This document shows, piece after piece, positions 10,084 to 17,220 of a stretch of 34,073 nucleotides of DNA. Each line of letters opens with the position of its first letter. Within the stretch, counting starts at the first letter, position 1. A program made the translations under genes and the position numbers. Where the stretch lies: NCBI GenBank assembly GCA_019232985.1, contig JAFAMW010000015.1:1-34073 (forward strand), read 5' to 3'. Source of the stretch: Roseateles sp. (GTDB lineage Bacteria > Pseudomonadota > Gammaproteobacteria > Burkholderiales > Burkholderiaceae). The notes beneath the pieces were generated by a model, which was not told the origin of the DNA, did no database searches, and worked only from the letters and a program-made list of their open reading frames with translations.

Positions 10084-10794
10084 ATGACTGCACGCCTGCT
10101 GCTCGTCGACGACGATGCCCGCCTGACCAATATGCTCGGCGACTACCTCGGCGCCGCCGGTTTCGAGGTCCGCGTCGCGGGCTCGCTCGCCGGCGCGCGC
10201 GAGGCGCTCGGCCAGGGGACCTACGACCTGCTCGTCCTCGACATCATGCTGCCCGACGGCGACGGCCTCGACTTCTGCCGCGAGGTGCGCCAGGACGCGC
10301 GCCTGCGCCGCCTGCCGGTGCTGATGCTGTCGGCGCGCGGCGAGCCGATGGACCGCATCCTCGGCCTCGAGCTCGGCGCCGACGACTACCTGTCCAAGCC
10401 CTTCGAGCCGCGCGAGCTGCAGGCCCGCGTCAAGGCGCTGCTGCGCCGCCTCGAGCCCCAGGCCGGCGGCGACGAGGTGCTGCGCTTCGGCCGCCTCGAG
10501 ATCGACCTGGCCGCGCGCCTGGCCCGCCTCGACGGCAAGCCCTGCGACCTGACGAGCCACCAGTTCGACCTGCTCGTCGTGCTCGCGCAGAGCCCGGGCC
10601 GCGTGCTCACGCGCGACCAGATCATGGACGCGCTCAAAGGCCATCCGCTCGAAGCCTTCGACCGCTCGATCGACGTCCATGTCTCGCGCATCCGTTCCGT
10701 GATCGAGGACGATCCGAAGGCGCCGCGGCGCGTGCTGACCGTGCGTGGCGTCGGCTACGTGTTCGCCAAGAAGCAGGACGCCGAAGGCACTTGA
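10084..10794 (+). CDS. OmpR-family response regulator (CpxR/RstA-like)
   Basis: A 236-residue two-component regulator. The receiver is complete: acidic cluster VDDD (8-11), phosphoacceptor Asp53 (LVLDIMLPDGDG), Ser83 (MLSARGE) and Lys105 (YLSKPF). The C-terminal winged helix (about 130-228) contains LTSHQFDLL and ends in the standard TVRGVGYVF. Its partner is very probably the histidine kinase that overlaps its stop. The likely targets include the upstream Spy-like gene. ATG 10084 (MTARLLLVDDD) fits the family. An in-frame ATG at 10021, preceded by GGAG, would add 21 unrelated residues and cannot be excluded. Confidence 0.92.
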   Translation: MTARLLLVDDDARLTNMLGDYLGAAGFEVRVAGSLAGAREALGQGTYDLLVLDIMLPDGDGLDFCREVRQDARLRRLPVLMLSARGEPMDRILGLELGADDYLSKPFEPRELQARVKALLRRLEPQAGGDEVLRFGRLEIDLAARLARLDGKPCDLTSHQFDLLVVLAQSPGRVLTRDQIMDALKGHPLEAFDRSIDVHVSRIRSVIEDDPKAPRRVLTVRGVGYVFAKKQDAEGT

Positions 10795-12158
10795 AGTCGC
10801 TCTACATCCGGATCTACCTGACGCTGGTGGCGCTGCTGCTGGCGTTTGCGTTCGCGTCGGCCTGGTTGTTCCAGCGCCAGATCGAACACGAGCGCGGGCT
10901 CGCCGACGCGCAGGCCAACGAGCGCCTCGCGTCGATCGGCGTGCTGATCCATCACGCCTTGCCGCCCGCGGACGCGCCGGCCGAGGCGCAGGCCGACGCG
11001 CTGCGCGAATGGGGCCAGCGCCTGCGCATCGCCGTCGCGCTCATCGACGCCAAGGGCAGCGTGATCGGCGCGAGCGACCTGTACGCGCGCCGTGCCGACG
11101 AGCCCGGCGCCCATCCGGTCGAGGTCGACCTCGAGGACGGCCGCAAGCTCATGCTCGTGCGCGCCTGGCGGCCGCCGCCGGGCTTCCGCCAAGCTGGCCC
11201 GGGGGCGGGCCAGCCCGGCCCGCGCACGGTCGCGCAGCGCGACGAGCAGATGGCGCTGCTGCCGTTCGGCGCGCTGACCGGGCGCCCGTCGGGCGAGGCG
11301 CTGCTGGTCGTGCTCGTGCTGCTGTTCCTCGGCGTCGCGCTCGGCGCCTACCCGGTCGTGCGCCGGCTCACGCGCCGGCTCGAGGCGCTGAAGGTCGGCG
11401 TCGAGCATTTCGGCGCGGGCGACCTGAACCAGCGCGTCGACGACCGCGGCGGCGACGAGGTCGCGGCGGTCGCGCGAAGTTTCAACGCGGCGGCCGCGCG
11501 CGTGCAGACCCTGATGGTGTCGCAGAAGCACCTGCTCGCGAACGCGAGCCACGAGCTGCGCTCGCCGCTCGCGCGTCTGAAGATGGCGTTCTCGATGCTC
11601 GAGGAGACCGACGCGCCGGCGGCGCGCGCGCGCCTGGGCCACGAGATCCACACGAACATCGGCGAGCTCGACGCGCTCGTCGAAGAGGTGCTGCTCGCGA
11701 GCCGGCTCGAGGCCGACCCGCAGGGCCGCGTGCTCGATTCGGTCGACCTGATCGCGCTCGGCGCCGAAGAGTCTGCGCGCGTCGGCGCCGAGTTCGAGTC
11801 GGCGAGCCAGGCGCTGCGCGCGATGGGCGAGGAACGCCTGCTGCGCCGTGCGCTGCGCAACCTGCTCGAGAACGCGCGCCGCTACGGCGGCGGCGGCCCG
11901 GTCGAGCTCGAGCTCGCGCGCGAGGGCGACAGCGCCGTGATGCGCGTGCTCGACCGCGGCCCGGGCGTCCCCGAGGCGATGCGCGAGCGCATCTTCGAAG
12001 CCTTTTTCCGCCTGCCCGGCCACGCCGAGCAGGCCGGCGGCGTCGGCCTGGGCCTGGCCCTGGTCAAGCAGATCGCGGCCCGCCACGGCGGCAGCGCGCG
12101 CTGCGACGCGCGGGCGGGTGGCGGCAGCGTTTTTGAACTGCGCGTGCCGGCGCTTTAA
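10791..12158 (+). CDS. Sensor histidine kinase (CpxA/RstB-like)
   Basis: A 455-residue inner-membrane kinase. Transmembrane segments at about 7-27 and 168-188 enclose a periplasmic sensor region of about 140 residues with a Pro/Gly-rich stretch near 127-145. A HAMP linker follows (about 188-240). The dimerisation helix carries the phosphoacceptor His254 in ASHELRSPLARLKM, and the ATPase domain shows the N box NLLENARRYG, G1 DRGPGVP and G2 GVGLGLALVKQI. The start is TTG 10791, whose TTGA overlaps the regulator stop, so the pair is translationally coupled. The Spy-like protein probably modulates it, as CpxP modulates CpxA; this is inferred from synteny. Just after the stop, AGTCCT and AGGACT (12170-12187) form a small hairpin without a T tract. 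Confidence 0.91.
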   Translation: MKSLYIRIYLTLVALLLAFAFASAWLFQRQIEHERGLADAQANERLASIGVLIHHALPPADAPAEAQADALREWGQRLRIAVALIDAKGSVIGASDLYARRADEPGAHPVEVDLEDGRKLMLVRAWRPPPGFRQAGPGAGQPGPRTVAQRDEQMALLPFGALTGRPSGEALLVVLVLLFLGVALGAYPVVRRLTRRLEALKVGVEHFGAGDLNQRVDDRGGDEVAAVARSFNAAAARVQTLMVSQKHLLANASHELRSPLARLKMAFSMLEETDAPAARARLGHEIHTNIGELDALVEEVLLASRLEADPQGRVLDSVDLIALGAEESARVGAEFESASQALRAMGEERLLRRALRNLLENARRYGGGGPVELELAREGDSAVMRVLDRGPGVPEAMRERIFEAFFRLPGHAEQAGGVGLGLALVKQIAARHGGSARCDARAGGGSVFELRVPAL

Positions 12159-12192
12159 CTGGGTTTTTGAGTCCTGCGGAGAGGACTGCGCC

Positions 12193-12411
12193 AGGGGCGG
12201 CGGCGGCCGGCCCCTGCGCTCATCGCCCCTCGCTGCGCGAGGGGTGCCCTGCGGTGCTCGGTCCATGGGGCCGTCGTGCAACTCGCTTCGCGCCCTGCGG
12301 GCGCTGCGCTCAAACAGGCGCGCCGAGTCAGTCTACGAGGCGCGCTCGCGCGCGCTGCCCCATGGCCCTGCGCTCCTCGGCTCAGCTAAGGGGCCGGCCA
12401 CCGCCGCCCCT
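12193..12411. repeat. MITE-like palindromic element, left copy
   Basis: The 219-bp segment is bounded by 23-bp terminal inverted repeats (12193-12215 and 12389-12411) that differ at one position. Inside it, 12223-12245 and 12368-12395 are exact reverse complements of parts of the right element at 13217-13401. It also carries an internal CCCCTCG/CGAGGGG hairpin. No convincing gene is encoded. No target-site duplication is obvious. It lies directly after the histidine kinase gene. Confidence 0.6.
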
Positions 12412-12553
12412 GCCGCAGCCCGAGTGCTCGGCGCACATTGGCGCCATGTCACCGAGCCGGCAGAGGCTATGCGTGCTTTCCAATGGAGACACTGGCCTTG
12501 ACGATTTCAGCGCCTCAAAGGAGTCGTAGGTCCCCACCTTCAGCCTTGCAATC
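12412..12553. other. Non-coding stretch between the left repeat and the HEPN remnant
   Basis: Base composition here is visibly less GC-rich than the core genes. A short minus-strand frame (12382-12567) starting with GTG is open but resembles nothing I know, and it runs into the repeat, so I do not call a gene. Confidence 0.3.
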
Positions 12554-12631
12554 TCAATACTGATCACCTAGACGAACAGCCATGCGGTCGACAGCGGCAA
12601 TGAGAGCCGGCAAGTCCTGCTCGACGACAAG

Positions 12632-12910
12632 TCACACGGCAGCAAGGTCTATGCCCAGGTACCCATGCACGATCACGTTACGAAAGCCGGCGAGTTCTCG
12701 CCACGGGACCTGCGACTCGGTGGCCTTGATGCCATCGGACAATCGCTGACTCGACTCCGTGAGCGTTTGCAGATTGCGGACCACCGCATCTTGAACCAAG
12801 CGCGAGTTCTCGAACCGCGTCCGATCACGGCCGGTGTACTCCCAGATCCGCTCAATGCATTCCCGCATGTGCGCGAGCAGTACGCGGTCGCGGTCTGGTC
12901 CAGGAGTCAC
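12632..12910 (-). CDS. hepT: HEPN-domain protein, HepT-like toxin, truncated by an in-frame TGA
   Basis: A 92-residue DUF86/HepT-like protein. The HEPN nuclease motif is intact: RNVIVHGY has the R-x4-H pair and the HxY tyrosine that MntA-type partners AMPylate. HepT toxins are RNases that cleave tRNA or mRNA. The start GTG 12910 overlaps the antitoxin stop by 4 nt. The stop at 12634-12632 appears premature: past it the same frame continues VVEQDLPALIAAV and beyond to a second stop at 12554-12556, matching the usual family C-terminus. The TGA replaces the Trp expected in the family's VW..V pattern. Unmutated, the protein would be 118 residues. It may be an inactive remnant, a shortened toxin or a sequencing error. 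Confidence 0.8.
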   Translation of the reverse strand: MTPGPDRDRVLLAHMRECIERIWEYTGRDRTRFENSRLVQDAVVRNLQTLTESSQRLSDGIKATESQVPWRELAGFRNVIVHGYLGIDLAAV

Positions 12911-13191
12911 AACGCGACCGCGTCGGCGATCACCCGGTCGCGCAGCGCCGGATGGAGGCTGGTTTCAGTAACAACGTCCACGTGGCGGCCAAGCAGCTCC
13001 TGAGCATCAAGCAACAACCCGCCGAGAGCAAGGCCGCTTGTGCCTGGGGCCAGCGTCACCAGCAGATCGACATCGCTGTCCTCAAGTGCTTCGTCCCTAG
13101 CCATTGAGCCAAAGACGCGAACGCTCGTGATCCCGCGGCGACGGGCAATCGCCAGGAGCTGTTCGCGGTGGGACTCGATCAAAGCATGCAT
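12907..13191 (-). CDS. mntA: MNT-type nucleotidyltransferase, MntA-like antitoxin
   Basis: A 94-residue minimal nucleotidyltransferase with the signature GSMARDEALEDSDVDLLV (the GSxxR...SDxDL pattern), which provides the two catalytic Asp residues; a third, DVV, follows later. MntA proteins of this family neutralise HepT by AMPylating its HxY tyrosine. The frame is open upstream to 13404, but ATG 13191 (MHALIESHREQL) gives the family length, and upstream codons lie in the right repeat element. A TACACT box lies 6 nt upstream within the palindrome ACACTAGTGT. Its GC content is lower than its neighbours, in keeping with acquisition together with the HEPN gene. Confidence 0.87.
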   Translation of the reverse strand: MHALIESHREQLLAIARRRGITSVRVFGSMARDEALEDSDVDLLVTLAPGTSGLALGGLLLDAQELLGRHVDVVTETSLHPALRDRVIADAVAL

Positions 13192-13192
13192 G

Positions 13193-13203
13193 ACACTAGT
13201 GTA
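13193..13203 (-). promoter_or_regulatory. -10 box and palindromic operator of the MNT-HEPN pair
   Basis: ACACTAGTGT (13193-13202) is a perfect 10-bp palindrome. On the minus strand TACACT (13203-13198) forms a -10-like box ending 6 nt before ATG 13191. This suggests a leaderless transcript whose start is covered by an operator. The -35 region would fall at the edge of the right repeat element. Confidence 0.45.
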
Positions 13204-13216
13204 GCGACGAGCGCTG

Positions 13217-13401
13217 CCTGGCGGCCCCTTAGCTGAGCCGAGGAGCGCAGCGGCGCGGGGCGCGCGCGCAGCGCGCATCAACATCTGACTGAGGCGCCGT
13301 TTGAACTTCGCTGCGCGCCGTGAATGGGCGCCGGCCCCGCGGCGCAAGCACCACAGGGGACCCCTCGCGCAGCGAGGGGCGAGGGCGTAGGGGCCGCCAG
13401 G
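13217..13401. repeat. MITE-like palindromic element, right copy (inverted relative to left copy)
   Basis: The 185-bp segment is bounded by perfect 13-bp inverted repeats: CCTGGCGGCCCCT at 13217-13229 and its complement at 13389-13401. Segment 13223-13250 is the exact reverse complement of 12368-12395 (28 bp), and 13360-13382 is that of 12223-12245 (23 bp). The middle parts are similar but diverged. The 279-nt interval 13192-13470 contains this element and no gene that I can support. Confidence 0.62.
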
Positions 13402-13470
13402 CACACCCGTCGTCGCAGTCTCGCTCGGTCGTCGCAGTACGTGCTCAGCCGCTGCAGACGCGGTAAAAAC

Positions 13471-14829
13471 TCAGCCCTCGTGCCGATGCACCCACGCCAG
13501 CAGCCCGCTCAACCCGACCGCCGCGATCACCAGCCCCAACGTCGACGCGAACCAGAAGCCCGACGCGCCGTGCAGCAACGGCGGCACCCACGCCGCGCCG
13601 CCGAACGCGAGCCAGTTGCCGCCGCCGAGGCCGACGCCCCATAGCGCGAGCGTGTAGACGAGCATCGGCGCGGTCGCGACATGGTGGGCGCGCAGCACGA
13701 AGGCTGCGACCGTCTGCACCGCGTCGCTGACGTGGAACAGCCAGACCCAAAGCAGCAGCGGCAGCGCGGCGCTCACGAGTGCTTCGTCGCGCGTGTAGAC
13801 GTGCAGCACCGCGACGCGGCCGAAGAACACCGCGGCGCCCAGCACGGCCGCGCAGCCGAGGCCGATCTCGATGCCGTGCCAGCCGAGCCGGCGCGCGTCG
13901 TCGAGGTCGCGCGCGCCGATGCGCTGCGCGACCAGCGTGCTCGCCGCGTTGCCGATCGCGTAGGGCAGCATGAACATCATCGCGACGAGGTTCACGGCAA
14001 GCTCGTGGCCCGCGACGATCGTCGGCCCGAGCCGCGCGATGAACAGCGCCATGAAGGTGAAGCCCGTGACCTCGATCATGATGCCCGCGCCCATCGGCAC
14101 GCCGAGCTTCAGGAGCTTCGCGATCGCCGGCCAGCGCGGCCGGTGCAGGCCGCCGCGCTGCAGGCCGAACTTGGCGTAGAACGGATCCTTGCGCAGCACG
14201 ATTACGGCGACGAGGGCCTGGACCCACATCACGACGGCCGTCGCCGCGCCGCAGCCGAAGCTGCCGAGCGCGGGAACGCCGAGGCCGCCGAAGATCAGCC
14301 AGCTCGACAGCGGGATCTTCGCGAGCAGGCCGCCGACCTGCAGTGCCATCACGATCTTGGGTCGCGAGACCGCGACGTTGAAGCCGCGGTAGGCCATGAA
14401 CAGCAGGGCCGGCGGCAGCGCGAACGCGAGCGCGTGCAGGTAGTCGCGCACGCGTGTCTCGACCTCGGGGCCGATATGCGAGATCGCGAGAAAGGGCCCC
14501 GGGCACAGCAGCACGACGTCGCCCATAAGCGCGAGGCCCAGCGCGAGCCAGGCGCTCTGGTGCAGCGCGTCGCCCGCGGCCTCGAGCTCGCCGGCGCCGA
14601 ACCGCTGGCCGACGATCGGCGAGATCGCGAGCACGATGCCCATCAGGCCGACGAACACGCTCACGTAGACGGCCGCGCCGATCGACAGCGCCGCGAGGTC
14701 CAGGCTCGAGTAGCGCGCGAGCAGCAGCGTGTCGACGGTCGCGTAGGCGAGCACCGCGACCTGGCCGACGAAGACCGGCCAGGCGAGCGGCAGCATGCGC
14801 CGCAGGTCGCGCCACAGCGGCTGCTTCAA
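13471..14829 (-). CDS. MATE-family multidrug/Na+ antiporter
   Basis: A 452-residue inner-membrane exporter of the multidrug and toxic compound extrusion family, expelling organic cations in exchange for Na+ or H+. About twelve hydrophobic segments run through the protein, in two related halves. Typical MATE features are PVFVGQVAVLAYATVDT in helix 1, SPIVGQRFGAGE after helix 2 and the second-half counterpart ASTLVAQRIGARD. The start is taken as TTG 14829, whose TTGA overlaps the upstream stop; the next Met (MLPLAWPVF) is 11 codons in and is a possible alternative. It is the last gene of the trpS-DUF3717/1289-MATE minus-strand unit. The substrate cannot be predicted. Confidence 0.89.
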   Translation of the reverse strand: MKQPLWRDLRRMLPLAWPVFVGQVAVLAYATVDTLLLARYSSLDLAALSIGAAVYVSVFVGLMGIVLAISPIVGQRFGAGELEAAGDALHQSAWLALGLALMGDVVLLCPGPFLAISHIGPEVETRVRDYLHALAFALPPALLFMAYRGFNVAVSRPKIVMALQVGGLLAKIPLSSWLIFGGLGVPALGSFGCGAATAVVMWVQALVAVIVLRKDPFYAKFGLQRGGLHRPRWPAIAKLLKLGVPMGAGIMIEVTGFTFMALFIARLGPTIVAGHELAVNLVAMMFMLPYAIGNAASTLVAQRIGARDLDDARRLGWHGIEIGLGCAAVLGAAVFFGRVAVLHVYTRDEALVSAALPLLLWVWLFHVSDAVQTVAAFVLRAHHVATAPMLVYTLALWGVGLGGGNWLAFGGAAWVPPLLHGASGFWFASTLGLVIAAVGLSGLLAWVHRHEG

Positions 14830-15281
14830 GGCGCGGCCTGGGTCGTCGCGACCGTCCGCGGATGGTCGACGCCGCTCGCCTCGCGCGCGCGCTCGGCGTA
14901 GCGGTTGAAGCGCCAGGCCGTCGCTTCCTGGGTGATGCGGTGCCAGGTCACGCGCTTCTCGGCCGGCGTCATCACGGGCCAGTTCTGGACCTCGTCGAAG
15001 GTCCGGCCGCAGCCCTTGCACAGGTCGTCGCCCTGGCTCGTCGAGCAGATCGCGATGCACGGCGCGTCGGGCGTGCTCGCGTACCAGGCGAGCCAGGCGT
15101 CGAGCGCGGCCGGCTTCAGCGCGGCCTCGTCGCGCGCGTCGTCGTGGTAATAGACCATCAGCGCGTAGACCTCGGCGAGCGCGCGCACCTCGGCGCAGGC
15201 GCTCACGCCGTCGGCCGACGGGCGGCGCGCGCGCCACCAGTTGATCGCGGCCTCGATGTCGGTGATGTGGATCGCAGCCAT
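14826..15281 (-). CDS. DUF3717-DUF1289 two-domain protein
   Basis: A 151-residue protein combining two small families of unknown function. Residues about 5-47 (ITDIEAAINWWRARRP to EVYALMVYY) match DUF3717. Residues about 73-115 match DUF1289, with Cys75, Cys79, Cys88 and Cys91 (PCIAIC, LCKGCGRT), a likely zinc-type cluster, followed by the helical WPVMTPAEKRVTWHRI. DUF1289 proteins are often annotated as possible Fe-S or zinc proteins without firm function. ATG 15281 lies one base after the trpS stop, and its own stop overlaps the MATE start, so it belongs to that operon. Confidence 0.85.
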   Translation of the reverse strand: MAAIHITDIEAAINWWRARRPSADGVSACAEVRALAEVYALMVYYHDDARDEAALKPAALDAWLAWYASTPDAPCIAICSTSQGDDLCKGCGRTFDEVQNWPVMTPAEKRVTWHRITQEATAWRFNRYAERAREASGVDHPRTVATTQAAP

Positions 15282-15282
15282 G

Positions 15283-16278
15283 TCAGTAGCTGAGCCCCAT
15301 CGCGGCGCGCATTTCCTTGAGCGTCTTGCGCGCGACCGCGCGCGCGCGCTCGACGCCGAGCTCGAGGATCCAGTGGACCTTCTTCGGGTCGGCCGCGAGC
15401 TCGGCGCCGCGCTCGCGCCACGGCGCCTGCAGGCGCTGGATGGCCTCGATCAGCGGCTGCTTGCAGTCGAGGCAGCCGATGCCGGCCGTGCGGCAGCCGG
15501 CGGCGAGCGCTTCGCGCGTCGCCGCATCGGTATGGATCTCGTGCAGCGGCCAGACCGGGCAGCGCGCCGGGTCGCCCGCGTCCGTGCGGCGCACGCGCTG
15601 CGGGTCGGTCGGCATCGCGCGCACGAGCTCGGCCGTGCGCTCGGGCGTCTCGCGCATGCCGATCGCGTTGCCGAGGCTCTTGCTCATCTTCGCGCCGTCG
15701 AGGCCAGGCACGCGCGCGGCCTGCGAGAGCAGCGCCTGCGGCTCGGGGAACACGCGGCCGTGGCGGTGATTGAAGCGGCGCGCGACCTCGCGCGTGAACT
15801 CGAGGTGGGCCTGCTGGTCTTCGCCGACCGGCACGAGCCCGCCCTTGTGGATCAGGATGTCGGCGGCCTGCAGCAGCGGGTAGCCGAGGAAGCCGTAGTT
15901 GCGCGCGCCCGCGTCGTCGGCCGCGCGCTCGCGCCAGCCGGGCACGCGCTCGAGCCAGGCGAGCGGCGTGTCCATCGCGAGCAGCGTGAACGCCTCGGCA
16001 TGCTCGGGCAGGCGGCTCTGGATGAACAGCGTCGTGCGCTCGGGGTCGACGCCGGCCGCGAGCCAGTCGACGACCATGTCGTAGACATGGGGCTCGAGGG
16101 GGCCCGCCTGCGGCGTCGTCAGCGCGTGCAGGTCGGCGACGAAGAAAAAGCAGTCGTGCGTGTCCTGCAGGCGCAGCCAGTTCACGAGCGCGCCGTGGTA
16201 ATGGCCGATGTGCAGGGCGCCGGTCGGGCGCATGCCCGAGATCACGCGGGGCAGGGGGGCGACTTCTTGTGCATCCAT
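15283..16278 (-). CDS. trpS: Tryptophanyl-tRNA synthetase
   Basis: Charges tRNA-Trp with tryptophan (class I synthetase). The 331-residue protein carries HIGH at 23-26 and KMSKS at 197-201, with the substrate-pocket region VGEDQQAHLEFTRE at 151-164. The C-terminal anticodon-binding part has Cys240, Cys262, Cys269 and Cys272 (C-x21-C-x6-C-x2-C). This nearly equals the C-x22-C-x6-C-x2-C set that holds a [4Fe-4S] cluster in the Thermotoga maritima enzyme, so this is probably an Fe-S TrpRS. ATG 16278 (MDAQEVAPLPRVISG) was chosen because it sits just before the catalytic fold; the frame is open further upstream, but that lies over purN. It is divergent from purN with 30 nt between the starts. Confidence 0.95.
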   Translation of the reverse strand: MDAQEVAPLPRVISGMRPTGALHIGHYHGALVNWLRLQDTHDCFFFVADLHALTTPQAGPLEPHVYDMVVDWLAAGVDPERTTLFIQSRLPEHAEAFTLLAMDTPLAWLERVPGWRERAADDAGARNYGFLGYPLLQAADILIHKGGLVPVGEDQQAHLEFTREVARRFNHRHGRVFPEPQALLSQAARVPGLDGAKMSKSLGNAIGMRETPERTAELVRAMPTDPQRVRRTDAGDPARCPVWPLHEIHTDAATREALAAGCRTAGIGCLDCKQPLIEAIQRLQAPWRERGAELAADPKKVHWILELGVERARAVARKTLKEMRAAMGLSY

Positions 16279-16293
16279 GGGGACGGCGATTGT

Positions 16294-16299
16294 TACACT
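16294..16299 (+). promoter_or_regulatory. -10-like box (TACACT) for purN
   Basis: TACACT ends 9 nt before ATG 16309 and there is no Shine-Dalgarno sequence, which suggests a transcript with almost no leader. The box lies in the 30-nt divergent gap shared with trpS. Confidence 0.38.
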
Positions 16300-16308
16300 G
16301 CCGGCCCG

Positions 16309-16938
16309 ATGAAGCGCATCGTCATCCTGATTTCCGGCCGCGGCTCCAATATGGAGGCGATCGTCAAGGCCTGCGCGGCCGAGGGCTGGCCCGCCCGCGT
16401 CGCGGCCGTGCTCAGCAACAAGCCCGGCGCCGCGGGCCTCGAGTTCGCCGCGGCCCACGGCATCGCGACCGGCGTCGTCGACCACAAGGCCTTTGCCGGT
16501 CGCGAGGACTTCGACGCGGCCCTGATGCAGGCGATCGACGCGCACGCGCCCGACCTCGTCGTGCTCGCGGGCTTCATGCGCATTCTCACGCCCGGCTTCA
16601 CGGCCCATTACGCGGGCCGCATGCTGAACGTCCATCCCTCGCTGCTGCCGGCCTTCACGGGCCTGCGCACCCATGCGCGCGCGCTCGAGGCGGGCTGCAA
16701 GTTTCACGGCGCGACCGTGCACTTCGTGACCCACGAGCTCGACCACGGCGCGATCGTCGCCCAGGCCGTCGTGCCGGTGCGCGCCGGCGACAACGAGGCG
16801 ACGCTGGGAGCGCGCGTGCTCAAGCTCGAGCACCGCATGTACCCGGCCGCGGTGCGCTGGTTCGTCGAGGACGCGCTGCGCGTCGAGGAAAACGGCGTCG
16901 TTGTGCAGACGGCCGGCGAGTCCCAGTCGTTCAGCTAG
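16309..16938 (+). CDS. purN: Phosphoribosylglycinamide formyltransferase
   Basis: Transfers a formyl group from 10-formyltetrahydrofolate to GAR in the third step of purine synthesis. The 209-residue protein has the N-terminal ISGRGSNMEAI phosphate-binding loop and the catalytic LNVHPSLLPAFTG (the Asn and His of the family). It also has the downstream Asp in ELDHGAIVAQ and the family stretch LAGFMRIL. The length is normal. ATG 16309 (MKRIVILISGRGSN) fits the family. Transcription probably starts very close to the ATG. It is followed 36 nt later by a toxin-antitoxin pair that has its own promoter box. Confidence 0.95.
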   Translation: MKRIVILISGRGSNMEAIVKACAAEGWPARVAAVLSNKPGAAGLEFAAAHGIATGVVDHKAFAGREDFDAALMQAIDAHAPDLVVLAGFMRILTPGFTAHYAGRMLNVHPSLLPAFTGLRTHARALEAGCKFHGATVHFVTHELDHGAIVAQAVVPVRAGDNEATLGARVLKLEHRMYPAAVRWFVEDALRVEENGVVVQTAGESQSFS

Positions 16939-16940
16939 TC

Positions 16941-16968
16941 TTGCAGAGGGTCCCTGGAGGCGTACCAT
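16941..16968 (+). promoter_or_regulatory. Candidate promoter of the DUF1902-HicA pair
   Basis: TTGCAG (16941-16946), a 16-nt spacer and TACCAT (16963-16968) lie directly before ATG 16975, leaving 6 nt between the -10 box and the start codon. A GGAGG at 16956-16960 is too far from the ATG (about 14 nt) to be a normal Shine-Dalgarno. The arrangement suggests a leaderless message. Confidence 0.38.
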
Positions 16969-16974
16969 CCCGGC

Positions 16975-17214
16975 ATGAACAAGAAGCCGTATTTTGTTCG
17001 TGCCGAATGGGATGCCGAGGCCGGCGTCTGGGTCGCGACGTCCGACGACGTGCCGGGCCTCGCGACCGAGGCCGAGACGGTCGAGGCGCTCGACGCCAAG
17101 CTGCGCGTCATGGTGCCCGAGCTGCTTCACGCCAATGGCTGCCTGCCCGCGGATGGCGCGGTCCAGGTCGAACTGCTCGCGCGCCGCTTGAGCGTCACCG
17201 CGACGGCCGCCTGA
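16975..17214 (+). CDS. DUF1902/HicB-like antitoxin
   Basis: A 79-residue protein with the HicB-type partial RNase H fold of the DUF1902 family: YFVRAEWDAEAGVWVATSDD, then VPGLATEAETVEAL. It lacks a clear C-terminal DNA-binding domain. It stands 6 nt before a HicA-like gene and most likely binds and neutralises that toxin. The assignment rests on fold-level similarity and the pairing. Confidence 0.82.
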   Translation: MNKKPYFVRAEWDAEAGVWVATSDDVPGLATEAETVEALDAKLRVMVPELLHANGCLPADGAVQVELLARRLSVTATAA

Positions 17215-17220
17215 GCCCGC

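Noticed and set aside
12382..12567. Minus-strand 61-codon frame overlapping the end of the HEPN reading frame
   Set aside because: It starts with GTG, runs into the left repeat element, resembles no known family and ends in a Gly-rich repeat translation.
12193..13401. CRISPR array or insertion sequence
   Set aside because: There are only two repeat copies, in opposite orientation, without regular spacers, and no transposase frame is present.
13192..13404. 71-residue N-terminal extension of the MNT protein
   Set aside because: These codons lie in the right repeat element and the promoter palindrome; family members begin at about ATG 13191.
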